DNA from: Candidatus Saccharimonadota bacterium
GTDB taxonomy: Bacteria > Patescibacteriota > Saccharimonadia > Saccharimonadales > Saccharimonadaceae
Length of the DNA stretch: 51,548 bases
NCBI GenBank assembly: GCA_017519305.1
Contig: JAFWSN010000004.1
Span: 1 to 51,548, forward strand
Reading direction: 5' to 3'
The notes below the pieces were generated by a model. It was given only the letters and a program-made list of their open reading frames with translations. It was not told the origin of the DNA and made no database searches. This document shows positions 40,448-48,307 of the stretch, piece after piece (the stretch's first letter is position 1; every line of letters begins with the position of its first letter). The position numbers and the translations under genes were made by a program.

Positions 40448-41167
40448 CTAACTAATAAATGCTGAGACGGGCCGAACGTGATGCGTGCCCGATGCCTTAG
40501 GGTTGGTGTTGGCGTAGCCGCCGCTGAGGTACAGAGTCCAGGCGCTGGTCGCGCTGTACTCGGTAGAAGTCCAATACCAATCGTCTTTAATCGGGTCGCT
40601 TCCTATCAGTTCCAAAGCCTGATTAAGTGCCTTACGATTCAGATAGATAAGGTACATTTCGCCCAAACTTGGGATATACTCGCCGTCGGCCAAAACGATT
40701 TCCTTGTTAAGTCCAATGGCTTTCAGGTGTTCGGTGTTGGCCTTGCCGTTCCAATCGGCTACCGCGTCCAAATAGTTGTCTTTGTAACCGTCGTATTTGG
40801 TTATGTCCTTACCTGACGTTAGCGTAATCTCTTCGCCATTCGCTGCGTCGTGCAAAGCCACTTTGAGGCTACGGCTGCCCCACTTAATACCTACGTATCT
40901 TACTTGGCTACCGTCTAAGCTGCCATCTACGCCCATATCGGGAATGAACGGTACTACGCCGCCGTCGGCCAAAACGTAGTAGATGCCATCGGCCATTGTA
41001 TTAGCCGTTTCGTCGATAAGCGGCTTAACGTCTCCGATACAACCAACTCTAATTTCATCCTCTTTCAGAAACTCGAAAGCGGCCTTACAAAAGTCTACCG
41101 TTTCCGGCTTTTCAATGTTTGCGAACTTATCCAAAAGTTGCATCTTTAATTCTTGGTTCTCTGTCAT
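40448..41167 (-). CDS. DGR variable protein 2, in the early region
   Basis: This 239-residue protein ends in the same fold as variable protein 1: YIPSLGEMYLIYLNRKALNQ, YWTSTEYSA and the variable region (about 201-236, ending HVRPVSAFIS). At least ten residues differ from those encoded by the template, most from Asn. The N-terminal 60 residues (ELKMQLLDKFANIEKPETVD) differ from those of variable protein 1 and show no signal peptide or tail-attachment pattern. The gene sits among replication genes, not tail genes. Its target is unknown; an intracellular or late-assembled binding protein are both possible. Confidence 0.9.
   Translation of the reverse strand: MTENQELKMQLLDKFANIEKPETVDFCKAAFEFLKEDEIRVGCIGDVKPLIDETANTMADGIYYVLADGGVVPFIPDMGVDGSLDGSQVRYVGIKWGSRSLKVALHDAANGEEITLTSGKDITKYDGYKDNYLDAVADWNGKANTEHLKAIGLNKEIVLADGEYIPSLGEMYLIYLNRKALNQALELIGSDPIKDDWYWTSTEYSATSAWTLYLSGGYANTNPKASGTHHVRPVSAFIS
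40460..40566 (-). repeat. DGR variable repeat 2 (VR2)
   Basis: This 107-bp segment aligns without gaps to the template repeat at 3033-3139, with 12 substitutions, all at template adenines on the minus strand. The pattern of changed sites differs from that of variable repeat 1, so it was diversified on its own. Around the circle it lies about 14 kb from the template. Confidence 0.95.
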
Positions 41168-41179
41168 AATGCTAAAATA

Positions 41180-41482
41180 TTAAATCGCTGAAAAATCACT
41201 TTCCGAAAGATGCCTTACGGCCTTGCTTGGTGTGCCATCGTTCTTAACCGGGTGGCAAAAGATAACCACGTAGCCGTAAGCGTCTATGCCGAAACTATCA
41301 TAGTAGTACGCTTCGCCTTTCTTGGTTTGGATTCTGTCGCCTGACTTAACGCCGTGCTGTGCCTCAAACTCTACCTGCTTGGCCTCTTTGAGTTGGCGCA
41401 ACAGGTCTGCTTTTTTGCCTCGCAAATCGTTAATCTGCTTGTTTGTCTGCTCAATTTGAGCCTCAATTTCCTTTGCTTCCAT
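41180..41482 (-). CDS. Hypothetical protein with N-terminal coiled coil
   Basis: Residues 1-40 of this 100-residue protein form a coiled coil (IEAQIEQTNKQINDLRGKKA). A compact C-terminal domain follows (VKSGDRIQTKKGEAYYYDSF). It lies just upstream of the second DGR target gene and could be co-expressed with it. No family was recognised. Confidence 0.65.
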   Translation of the reverse strand: MEAKEIEAQIEQTNKQINDLRGKKADLLRQLKEAKQVEFEAQHGVKSGDRIQTKKGEAYYYDSFGIDAYGYVVIFCHPVKNDGTPSKAVRHLSESDFSAI

Positions 41483-41528
41483 TCTTTCAGGGTGTTTAAT
41501 TGTTAATATTTCGTTAAATTCTCGCTCT

Positions 41529-41612
41529 AAGCGCGTTTCTCGCGTCGGGTGTATAGTTTATCACCTTGCGGCTTTTCTCGCGTCCTACGTCGTTTCTACC
41601 GTTTTACGTCTA
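41529..41612. repeat. Dispersed imperfect repeat, copy A
   Basis: This segment matches the genome junction region (51379-51407 continued in 1-54). Over the first 29 bases 28 are identical, and similarity then weakens to about three quarters with single-base gaps. Copy A sits in the non-coding gap between the 42-residue membrane protein and the next gene. In copy B the same bases could be read as a small ORF, while copy A has frame breaks and could be a decayed copy. Confidence 0.6.
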
Positions 41613-41738
41613 CAAATTCCAAAGCCATATAGCGGACTTGATACCCAAAACGATTAAGTCTACGACTATCAGGGTAGCGATAATAACGCCGAAACAGCCT
41701 AAACTACAACCGGCCAAATCTTTTGCATCTTCTTTCAT
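41610..41738 (-). CDS. Small single-span membrane protein
   Basis: This 42-residue ORF (MKEDAKDLAGCSLGCFGVII) has a charged N-terminus and a hydrophobic helix (about 13-40, GCFGVIIATLIVVDLIVLG). It lies directly after the DNA polymerase gene in reading order. It is too short for a confident family but the membrane helix and A-rich leader support a real gene. Confidence 0.6.
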   Translation of the reverse strand: MKEDAKDLAGCSLGCFGVIIATLIVVDLIVLGIKSAIWLWNL

Positions 41739-41757
41739 ATTTCCTAAGTTTTAATTG

Positions 41758-43713
41758 TTAGTCTTTGAGATAGTACGGCGTAGTGTACCCTGCACCTTTC
41801 AGGGGTAGGTCTCTGCACCATTCAATCGGTTTGCTAAACAGGGCCTCAACGTCGGCCAAAGTTTGGTCGGGCGTGGCCTCTACTATTATTTCATCGTGAA
41901 TGTGGAAAACCACGTTAAGCCATGCGGCCTTGGCGCGTAGTATTACGATGCCTAAGATGTCACGGGCTACGGCTTGTACTATGTTCTCGGTAAGTTTACC
42001 GCCGTAGGTACGTACCTTGCCCCATTTCTTCGTAGTCTGGTTAAGGCCCTCGTACTCTATTATTTCGTGGTCGCCTCGCCATCCATCGTTATACTCTGTG
42101 CCTATTTCGGCGCGTGGGTAACAGATAGTGCGCCCTGACGGTAGCGTAATAGTAAGCATACCCCAACGCTTGCCGATAACGATATTACGATACACCGTTA
42201 CGCTCTCGCCGGTCTTAATGGCCGTCAAAGCCGCCCTTTCTATAACGCTCCACATCTTGACTATACGCGGGTTGCTGTCACGCCAAAGGGCTACAATCTG
42301 TTTTTCTTCGGCTTCGGTAAGTCCTAACCGGCTACCGCCCATTGCCTCCAAAGCCGAAACGCCGCCACCGTAGCCCAACGCCAAAGTAGCAATCTTTCCC
42401 TTTTGGCGTAGTTCCGCGTTTTGTCCGTGCTTCTCTACGGGTACTTTGAACATCTTAGAGGCGTTGGCGCAATAGATGTCGCCGTTAGTCCTGAATACGT
42501 CCAATACCCATTCTTCACCGGCCAACCATGCAATAACCCTGCACTCGATAGCCGAAAAGTCGCAAACGTGGAAAGTGTGGCCGGGCGCGGCAATAAACGC
42601 CGTGCGTATCAACTCGCTAAGTACGAAAGTGACGTTACCGTAGTTTAGTTCAAACTCTTCTAAGTCGCCCTGACGTACCAAACTGCGGGCGTAGTCCAAA
42701 CTCTCCAAATGGTTTTGCGGTAGGTTCTGCACCTGTACCAACCTACCGGCCCATCGGCCTGTACGTGCTGCGCCGCAAAACTGCAAAAGTCCATGTATTC
42801 GGCCATCGTTGCAGACGCATTTCTGCATAGCCTCGTATTTCTTGTTAGAGGTCTTACCCATTTCCCGGCGTATAGCCAAAACCTGCTGCGCCTTGGGCCA
42901 ATAGATAAGTTTCTTATCCAAATCGTCTAAGTTGGCTTTGTTGAGACTTGCAACGGTAATGCCCGTTACCTTGTGTAGCCAATCCTTAATCTGTGCCGGG
43001 CTGTTGGGATTATCCATGCCGGTAAGCTGCTGCGCCTGTTTCAGTAGTTCGGCCTTATACTCTTCGTCAAACCGGGCGGCTGCATCTACCAAAACGCGGT
43101 CTATCATCACGCCCCGGTCGTTAATTTCTTGGTCGGCTACGTACAAATCTTCGTCAAAGGCGGCGGGCTTTAGACGCTGTACCTTTTTCTTAATGGCTTG
43201 TTCTACCTCAACGTCTCTAATATTGTACTCTTTGAATACCTGCCATTTGTCGGGCGCGTCGCTTGGTAGATGCCGTTTGCCTGTCTTTGGCGCGGGTACG
43301 CTAAAGTATCTAATCAGGGCCTTACCCTCTGTCATTTTGCCCTCTGCCAAACGTAGCACCTCGCCGCATTGCCCCAACGAAAGCGGTAAGCCCATCCGGG
43401 CGGCTAATACCATCGTGCAACGCCATTGCGCCGGGTCTAAGAGTTTACCCCCAAAGAAATAGACGCTAATACAGATTCTTTCAAAGGCGGCGTTAAACGC
43501 GGTCTTGATAACGTCCGGGTCTGTCAGGGCTGCAAATACATCGTCGGGCAATTTCTCGCCCTGTGCTAAGTCAACGCAAAGCACCGGCCCGCCGTCAACG
43601 CTATACGCGAAAAGCAATATAGTAAAGTCCGGGGCCTCAACGTACTTGTAAACGCCGCAATTAACCAAATCGTTACTGCTGTACGTTTCTATGTCTATTC
43701 CTAATTCTCGCAT
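41758..43713 (-). CDS. Family A DNA polymerase
   Basis: This 651-residue protein has an N-terminal 3'-5' exonuclease start (LGIDIETYSSNDL) and the polymerase motifs RTGRWAGRLVQVQNLPQN, DFSAIECRV (motif A, about 384), LALGYGGGVSALEAMG (motif B, about 448) and FHIHDEIIVEA (motif C, about 607). It replicates phage DNA, probably with the phage sliding clamp. The start overlaps the preceding stop by one base. Confidence 0.95.
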   Translation of the reverse strand: MRELGIDIETYSSNDLVNCGVYKYVEAPDFTILLFAYSVDGGPVLCVDLAQGEKLPDDVFAALTDPDVIKTAFNAAFERICISVYFFGGKLLDPAQWRCTMVLAARMGLPLSLGQCGEVLRLAEGKMTEGKALIRYFSVPAPKTGKRHLPSDAPDKWQVFKEYNIRDVEVEQAIKKKVQRLKPAAFDEDLYVADQEINDRGVMIDRVLVDAAARFDEEYKAELLKQAQQLTGMDNPNSPAQIKDWLHKVTGITVASLNKANLDDLDKKLIYWPKAQQVLAIRREMGKTSNKKYEAMQKCVCNDGRIHGLLQFCGAARTGRWAGRLVQVQNLPQNHLESLDYARSLVRQGDLEEFELNYGNVTFVLSELIRTAFIAAPGHTFHVCDFSAIECRVIAWLAGEEWVLDVFRTNGDIYCANASKMFKVPVEKHGQNAELRQKGKIATLALGYGGGVSALEAMGGSRLGLTEAEEKQIVALWRDSNPRIVKMWSVIERAALTAIKTGESVTVYRNIVIGKRWGMLTITLPSGRTICYPRAEIGTEYNDGWRGDHEIIEYEGLNQTTKKWGKVRTYGGKLTENIVQAVARDILGIVILRAKAAWLNVVFHIHDEIIVEATPDQTLADVEALFSKPIEWCRDLPLKGAGYTTPYYLKD

Positions 43714-44114
43714 TACTTCTTTGCTTTAGGGGTTGCTTTCTTGGTTCTCTTTTTCTTTTGGATTCCGGGCTTAACCTCTCCGGCCTGTCTCGCTTCGTCA
43801 ATCTTACGGGCAAAGACGGTACGCATAGCCGTTTCTACGATGCTGCAAATAACCTCTCTTTCGGATGCCGACAAACGCGATTCCCGGTTTTGGATTCTTT
43901 GATATTCGTCGTACATCGTCTTAGGGTCTAAGTAGCCCTTTTCCTCGATAGCCTCAAAGGGTGTGCGCTTTAGCCTACGGCCTTTCTCCAGTTTGTCGGA
44001 TGCCGCCTTACGCTCCTTTTTCCATAACTCGACGGTAACGCCTATTTCCGCTTCTACGGCTTCGGTCGCAACGTCTATAGTCAACGGCTCGTTATTGTCT
44101 GTTTTCTGTGTCAT
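43713..44114 (-). CDS. Hypothetical early protein with basic tail
   Basis: This 133-residue helical protein (DIVATEAVEAEIG-like start after NEPLT) ends in a strongly basic tail (KKKRTKKATPKAKK), suggesting nucleic acid binding. It lies directly upstream of the DNA polymerase gene. No family was recognised. Confidence 0.65.
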   Translation of the reverse strand: MTQKTDNNEPLTIDVATEAVEAEIGVTVELWKKERKAASDKLEKGRRLKRTPFEAIEEKGYLDPKTMYDEYQRIQNRESRLSASEREVICSIVETAMRTVFARKIDEARQAGEVKPGIQKKKRTKKATPKAKK

Positions 44115-44120
44115 AATGCC

Positions 44121-44453
44121 TTATTTGTAAATGATGCCGTTAGCGTCCAATACTTTCTTATTGTAGTAGAAATGGGGCCTATTATTGCCGTTTTCGTCTA
44201 TATCAATGTAACCGTTAAAGATTACCTGATTATCGTAGATAACTTCAATGTCTGCGCCCTCTGTCTGTACTAAGTCCATGACGATATTAACCGCCTTGAT
44301 AAAGTTCTGCTGCGTAAGCCTGGTAATAATATACCGGCTTGTCAGTTCGTCGCCCTTGGGCTTCGTGTCCTTTACGGGCTGCTGCTTTTGCATTACTACG
44401 GTAACAAGTGCAACCGATAACAGGATAATGATACTTAATAGTACGATAGTCAT
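44121..44453 (-). CDS. Membrane-anchored hypothetical protein
   Basis: The first 22 residues (MTIVLLSIIILLSVALVTVV) form a membrane anchor, followed by a polar domain of about 85 residues (RYIITRLTQQNFIKAVNIVM). It lies between the ssDNA-binding protein and the polymerase-upstream gene. Its leader has an 11-bp GC-rich hairpin. Function unknown. Confidence 0.7.
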   Translation of the reverse strand: MTIVLLSIIILLSVALVTVVMQKQQPVKDTKPKGDELTSRYIITRLTQQNFIKAVNIVMDLVQTEGADIEVIYDNQVIFNGYIDIDENGNNRPHFYYNKKVLDANGIIYK

Positions 44454-44472
44454 ACGCTTTGCTTTTTTACTA

Positions 44473-44504
44473 CCCCGGCTACCACATCTTCCCGGTAGCC
44501 GGGG
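44473..44504 (-). promoter_or_regulatory. Strong GC-rich hairpin in gene leader
   Basis: CCCCGGCTACC and GGTAGCCGGGG form a perfect 11-bp stem with a 10-base loop. On the coding strand it is followed by TAGTAAAAAAGC and the ATG at 44453. The absence of a U-run after it argues against a simple terminator. Confidence 0.6.
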
Positions 44505-44547
44505 CGCGTCCTAAAATCTAAACCTTATGGCAAACAACTAAAAAGGC

Positions 44548-45108
44548 TTACAAATCTTCGTCGTCCTCGTTGTCTAACTCTACGTCGCCAAAGTCGCTTT
44601 CGGCTGAAACTCTGCCGCCAAAGTGTTCATCGTCCTTAAACTTCATAATGTTGTTAAGGCCGCAAGCAACGCCCTTGTTACCGTTCTTGTCATAGCCAAA
44701 GAACGTAACGGAAACGATAGCCCAAACGCCGCTGTAAACTTCTTCTTCGTCTACGATAGGCACTTTCTTACGGTCAACGATGCCGGGGCGCGTGTTGCTC
44801 TTCGCATTGACGAAAAGCATACCGTCGTAGTTTTCATCGTCTTTTTCGTCGCCGTCGCGCAAAGGCATATCAAGTTTCTTTGGCTCTTTGCCTCCCCACT
44901 TGGAAACGATAGCGGCTTTCTTGGCCTCTTCAATAGCCTTTTTAATGGCCTCGATAGTTTCTTTTTCCCCCTTGGGGATTAAGACGTTTGTCATAAACTT
45001 ACCCTCTTCCTGCGGGCCATCAGGGTTATACCTGTTGAAAACGTGAGTGTAGGAAAGACGGCACGGGCCGAAAATAACCTTACTCTCTTTAACTTGTGGT
45101 GTAATCAT
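44548..45108 (-). CDS. DUF2815 phage ssDNA-binding protein
   Basis: This 186-residue protein matches DUF2815: VIFGPCRLSYTHVFNRYNPD, KFMTNVLIPKGEKETIEAIK, then VSVTFFGYDKNGNKGVACGL. The last residues are very acidic (DVELDNEDDEDL), as in phage ssDNA-binding proteins of the gp2.5 kind. It should coat ssDNA during replication and recombination. It sits beside the DUF4494 and DUF2800 genes. Confidence 0.88.
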   Translation of the reverse strand: MITPQVKESKVIFGPCRLSYTHVFNRYNPDGPQEEGKFMTNVLIPKGEKETIEAIKKAIEEAKKAAIVSKWGGKEPKKLDMPLRDGDEKDDENYDGMLFVNAKSNTRPGIVDRKKVPIVDEEEVYSGVWAIVSVTFFGYDKNGNKGVACGLNNIMKFKDDEHFGGRVSAESDFGDVELDNEDDEDL

Positions 45109-45159
45109 AATTACTTTGTTTTTGAATGTGAATAACTATTGTTAATACTCTCTTAGTGC

Positions 45160-45630
45160 TTACTCGCTCGTTTCCGATTCGTCTTTGCTGACGTACTCGT
45201 AAACGTCCATAATCTTAGTTTCTTCAATCTTAGCCGTAACGTAGTCTATCATCGTACCGCCCATAACCTCGTTTACGCTTTTCAGGGCGTTGTCGAAAGT
45301 ACCGGCCTGAACTAAGTACGTTACTGCGCTGCGCTTTTCCTTTTCGGTCTTTTCGTCAATGGTGATAAACTCCAACTTAGCGTTATACCATCTGTCGGCG
45401 GTCTCTTCGTCGCTAAAGAAAATTTCCTTAAAGGCGGCGCGGCTAATATCCTGCACCTCAAATTCGCCGTTAATGTACGCGGCCATATATTCCGTTATCC
45501 GGGTTTCGGCCTCTCCGAAACTAACAGCATCTACTACGTAGATTTCCGTTACTTTTTTCTGTAGCCCATCCTCTCCCGTTTTCTCGTAACGGATTTTGAC
45601 GATAAACCAATTTGCTGTCTTACTTCTCAT
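45160..45630 (-). CDS. DUF4494 protein
   Basis: This 156-residue protein starts KTANWFIVKIRYEKTGEDG and contains VVDAVSFGEAETRITEYM, the pattern of DUF4494, a family widespread in Bacteroidetes phages and mobile elements. Its role is not known. The conserved position in the replication region suggests DNA metabolism. Confidence 0.85.
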   Translation of the reverse strand: MRSKTANWFIVKIRYEKTGEDGLQKKVTEIYVVDAVSFGEAETRITEYMAAYINGEFEVQDISRAAFKEIFFSDEETADRWYNAKLEFITIDEKTEKEKRSAVTYLVQAGTFDNALKSVNEVMGGTMIDYVTAKIEETKIMDVYEYVSKDESETSE

Positions 45631-45639
45631 ATTACTTGT

Positions 45640-45789
45640 TTATAAGGGTTTTACTTTTCTTAGTATCTGGCGTAAGTCGTTGGTCGGTATGTCTGAAAGC
45701 ATTTGGGCCAACGCCTCCGGCTCAACCTGTAGCGTGTAGTTATTGCAAACTACCTGCTCTACCTTACTAACTCGTAGCCTGACAATCAT
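45640..45789 (-). CDS. Small hypothetical early protein
   Basis: This 49-residue ORF (MIVRLRVSKVEQVVCNNYTL) starts inside the stop codon of the DUF2800 gene (ATGA overlap) and ends nine bases before the DUF4494 gene. The tight fit supports it as real. No family was recognised. Confidence 0.6.
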   Translation of the reverse strand: MIVRLRVSKVEQVVCNNYTLQVEPEALAQMLSDIPTNDLRQILRKVKPL

Positions 45790-46943
45790 ACATCAATACT
45801 GCTAAAATCGTCTGCCGCTGCATTGAAAGCCGGGCGTTTGTCGCTCTCCGGGGCTAACGTCGGTTTGCCCTGTGGCTTCTCTATGTAGTCGTTACACAAC
45901 TCGCCAAAGCGTTTCTTACCAATCAACTTTTCAAGGTCGGTAATAGTACGTAGTTCCGTTGGCTTTACAAAGGTATCGCGGGCAAAACCGTTATCCTCTA
46001 AAAGTTTCATCACGGCTTCGGGGTCGGTAATCTTACGAATACTGCGCCCGGCCACAATCTTATAGCCCGGATAGTTCGTACCGTCTAAGGCTTGCTGTAG
46101 TGCGTATTCCTCGATACCTGTTAGCCATGTCTTAATAGTGGCTATCTGTGGCAAAATGATAGTAGCCATTTCCTCGATGCTGACTAACTTAGGGTCGGGG
46201 TGTTCGGTGGCTGTCTTGATACAGGTAGCGGCCAACGCCTTGCATTGTGCCTTAACCTTGCAGAATTGACACCATTCGCCGGGTAACTGCTTACCGTCGG
46301 GGCCAAAGGCTTCTTTCGCCTTGGGCGCAAGTTCGTTGGTAGCCCATGCCTCCAAATCTGCTACGGATAGTTCAAACTCTGAAAGATTATCTATACGCGG
46401 CTGTACGATAGTCATTTTAACCCGGTCTATGTTATATTCAAAGTTGTACGCCTCGTATGCTCCCAAAGCGTAAATCTTCATTTGCGGGTTTTCGACTGCG
46501 CTAACCTTAACGCCTTTGCCGTATTTGAAATCTATAATTTCCAAACAGCCATCGGCAATAATCATAGCGTCGCCTGTGCCAAAGCCGTCGGGGATATACT
46601 TAGAAAAGTCCAAACGTACCTCTACCAATAACTGCGCGTCGCGGGTCTTTTGGCGGGCTGCATTGTACTTTTCCATGACGATAGTAAAGTACGTATCTGT
46701 GTACTCGTCCATTTCGCCGGTATGGTACTTCTCGTTAAGTTCGTCTATTTCGGCGTGTTCGCCTGACGTATCGCGGCCCAAAAACTCTTTCAGTTTCAGG
46801 GCGCAATAGGCGTGCGCTAACGTACCCTCTTCGGCGTAGGTGCTGCCCTTATCCTCGGCCTTTTCTTCCAACCGGGGCGCGGCGGTGCAATTCATCCACC
46901 TGTGGGCTGCACTTGGGCTTAATATAGCGTGTACTCCGGGCAT
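45786..46943 (-). CDS. DUF2800 nuclease (PD-(D/E)XK superfamily)
   Basis: This 385-residue protein begins HAILSPSAAHRWMNCTAAPR and has YAEEGTLAHAYCALKL, both typical of DUF2800. The nuclease motif is GFGTGDAMIIADGCLEIIDF followed by KYGKG (Asp, Glu-Ile-Asp, Lys). Cys residues near 222-231 (WCQFCKVKAQC) may hold an Fe-S cluster as in Cas4-like relatives. It probably trims DNA ends for recombination. Confidence 0.88.
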   Translation of the reverse strand: MPGVHAILSPSAAHRWMNCTAAPRLEEKAEDKGSTYAEEGTLAHAYCALKLKEFLGRDTSGEHAEIDELNEKYHTGEMDEYTDTYFTIVMEKYNAARQKTRDAQLLVEVRLDFSKYIPDGFGTGDAMIIADGCLEIIDFKYGKGVKVSAVENPQMKIYALGAYEAYNFEYNIDRVKMTIVQPRIDNLSEFELSVADLEAWATNELAPKAKEAFGPDGKQLPGEWCQFCKVKAQCKALAATCIKTATEHPDPKLVSIEEMATIILPQIATIKTWLTGIEEYALQQALDGTNYPGYKIVAGRSIRKITDPEAVMKLLEDNGFARDTFVKPTELRTITDLEKLIGKKRFGELCNDYIEKPQGKPTLAPESDKRPAFNAAADDFSSIDV

Positions 46944-46944
46944 A

Positions 46945-47517
46945 TCAGTACGGTACTTTAGTGGTTATTTCTCCGTTCTCTACTATCAGTTCGTCGCATT
47001 GCTTAATGAACGATGCGCGTTGCTCGGCGGGTAGGGTGCTGGGCTTATCGCTACCTAACAGGGCGGCGATATTCTTAAACGTGGCCGTAAGTTGTTTGTG
47101 ATACTTCTTATAGCCCTCGCCGTCGGTGTTGTTCTTGTAGTCCTCGCCCTCGATGCGTCGGCGCGTCTTATCCATTGCGGCCCTTACGTCCTCTTCGGTA
47201 AGTTCTTTGCCCTCTGCCTGTGCTTCGGGTTGCGGCTCTTCGGTTTCCGGGGCTGCATCGGTGGCGGGTGCGGCCTCCTGTGCCTGTGCTGATTCCCCGG
47301 CGGGTGCTTCGGGCGCGTCGGCGGTCTTAGCCTTACCGCGTCCTTTCTTCGCCGGTGCGGGCGTTGGGGCCTCGGCTTCGGGCTGTGGTTGTTCACTTGA
47401 CGGGGCCGGTATTACTACCGCCGTCGGTTGCTTGGTCAGGATAGCCGTAACAAGCTGCACGACTTCGGGCGTTACTCCGATATTGACCTGTACGCTAATA
47501 CAAAAATCTGTTTTCAT
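46945..47517 (-). CDS. Protein with Pro/Ala/Glu-rich linker
   Basis: The 190 residues split into a short N-terminal part (about 1-35, VNIGVTPEVVQLVTAILTKQ), a low-complexity Pro/Ala/Glu linker (about 38-105) with a basic patch KKGRGKAK, and a helical C-terminal domain (about 108-190). It lies directly upstream of the DUF2800 nuclease. The linker joins two domains. The function is unknown; nucleic acid binding is a guess from context. Confidence 0.65.
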   Translation of the reverse strand: MKTDFCISVQVNIGVTPEVVQLVTAILTKQPTAVVIPAPSSEQPQPEAEAPTPAPAKKGRGKAKTADAPEAPAGESAQAQEAAPATDAAPETEEPQPEAQAEGKELTEEDVRAAMDKTRRRIEGEDYKNNTDGEGYKKYHKQLTATFKNIAALLGSDKPSTLPAEQRASFIKQCDELIVENGEITTKVPY

Positions 47518-47536
47518 AACTAATAGTGCTTAAAAG

Positions 47537-47752
47537 TTATCTAATACGTTTGCAAATTCCCTCTTTAACCAAACCGCGTAAAGCCTCAACGCATATTTCA
47601 TCGAATTTCTCTACGGGTAGTTTGTACAAACAGGCGTGTATCTGCCTTTTCTCGCATACCTTTTTGTAGGTATCGGGGTAAATCTTGGCCATGCGCTGCA
47701 ACGCCATTGCCTGACTACCTAACCTTTCCGTATTGGGGTCATACCTTGCCAT
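47537..47752 (-). CDS. Small hypothetical early protein
   Basis: This 71-residue protein (MARYDPNTERLGSQAMALQR) is helical and basic, with EKRQIHACLYKLPVEKFDEI in the middle. It overlaps a short membrane protein upstream. No family was recognised. Confidence 0.65.
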   Translation of the reverse strand: MARYDPNTERLGSQAMALQRMAKIYPDTYKKVCEKRQIHACLYKLPVEKFDEICVEALRGLVKEGICKRIR

Positions 47753-47865
47753 ATTACTTTACTCCCCCCCATTTCTTCGGCAATCGCCTTAATGTCTTTT
47801 GCCACTATGATAAGCGAAACGATGCAAAGCGCGGATAGCGCAACGGTAATTACAATCTGTGCCAT
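47719..47865 (-). CDS. Short membrane protein with G7 run
   Basis: This 48-residue ORF begins with a hydrophobic helix (MAQIVITVALSALCIVSLII). A run of seven G (47764-47770) follows AEEM. With one G fewer the frame would end right before the ATG at 47752, as neighbouring genes do; in the given frame it overlaps that gene by 34 bases. The run may vary in length or have been miscounted. Confidence 0.5.
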   Translation of the reverse strand: MAQIVITVALSALCIVSLIIVAKDIKAIAEEMGGSKVIWQGMTPIRKG

Positions 47866-47873
47866 AATCTTAG

Positions 47874-48080
47874 TTATTTAATTGTGTACATTCCTTGCCA
47901 ACACCTGATAATATCGGCCCCGGTAGTAACCTTTGCCTTACCTGCCTTACGGATGCGAAACTTAATAATTCCGTCGGCCTCGTAACGGGCTACGGTGTGC
48001 CGGTCTATGTGCAGAGCGGCGGCGGTCTGTTTTTGGTTATACAGGCCATCAGGGTTTACTATCGGTTTGTCTATTATCAT
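47874..48080 (-). CDS. Helix-turn-helix protein (MerR/excisionase-like)
   Basis: This 68-residue protein contains YNQKQTAAALHIDRHTVARY and then EADGIIKFRIRKAGKAKV. This is the pattern of small winged-helix regulators and excisionases, with a recognition helix and a basic wing. It could control integrase direction or early transcription. It overlaps the upstream gene by four bases (ATGA). Confidence 0.75.
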   Translation of the reverse strand: MIIDKPIVNPDGLYNQKQTAAALHIDRHTVARYEADGIIKFRIRKAGKAKVTTGADIIRCWQGMYTIK

Positions 48081-48277
48081 AAAGCGTTCTTAGTGATAGT
48101 GAGTTTGTTTGCGGTGTAGTCAGTCGTTACACTAAACTTGCACCCCAAAAGATTCTGCATTTGGTAGGCAACGGACTTACCGTTGTCGCAAGCCTGGGCG
48201 TTTGGTAGTTCAAACGTCCGGCTCTCTCCCATTTCCATACTGCGCAATTCCTCGCGTGTTACCTTTTCTGTTTTCAT
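48077..48277 (-). CDS. Small hypothetical early protein
   Basis: This 66-residue protein (MKTEKVTREELRSMEMGESR) has an N-terminal helix and a beta-rich C-terminal half (CKFSVTTDYTANKLTITKNA). Proteins of this type occur in Bacteroidetes phages. Function unknown. It overlaps the HTH gene by four bases. Confidence 0.65.
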   Translation of the reverse strand: MKTEKVTREELRSMEMGESRTFELPNAQACDNGKSVAYQMQNLLGCKFSVTTDYTANKLTITKNAL

Positions 48278-48307
48278 TTGTGCTACTTGTTATTTTTGGG
48301 TGAATAA

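Noticed and set aside
44473-44504. Rho-independent terminator
   Set aside because: The stem is strong, but on the transcribed strand it is followed by TAGTAAAAAAGC instead of a U-run, and the next gene starts 20 bases later in the same operon.
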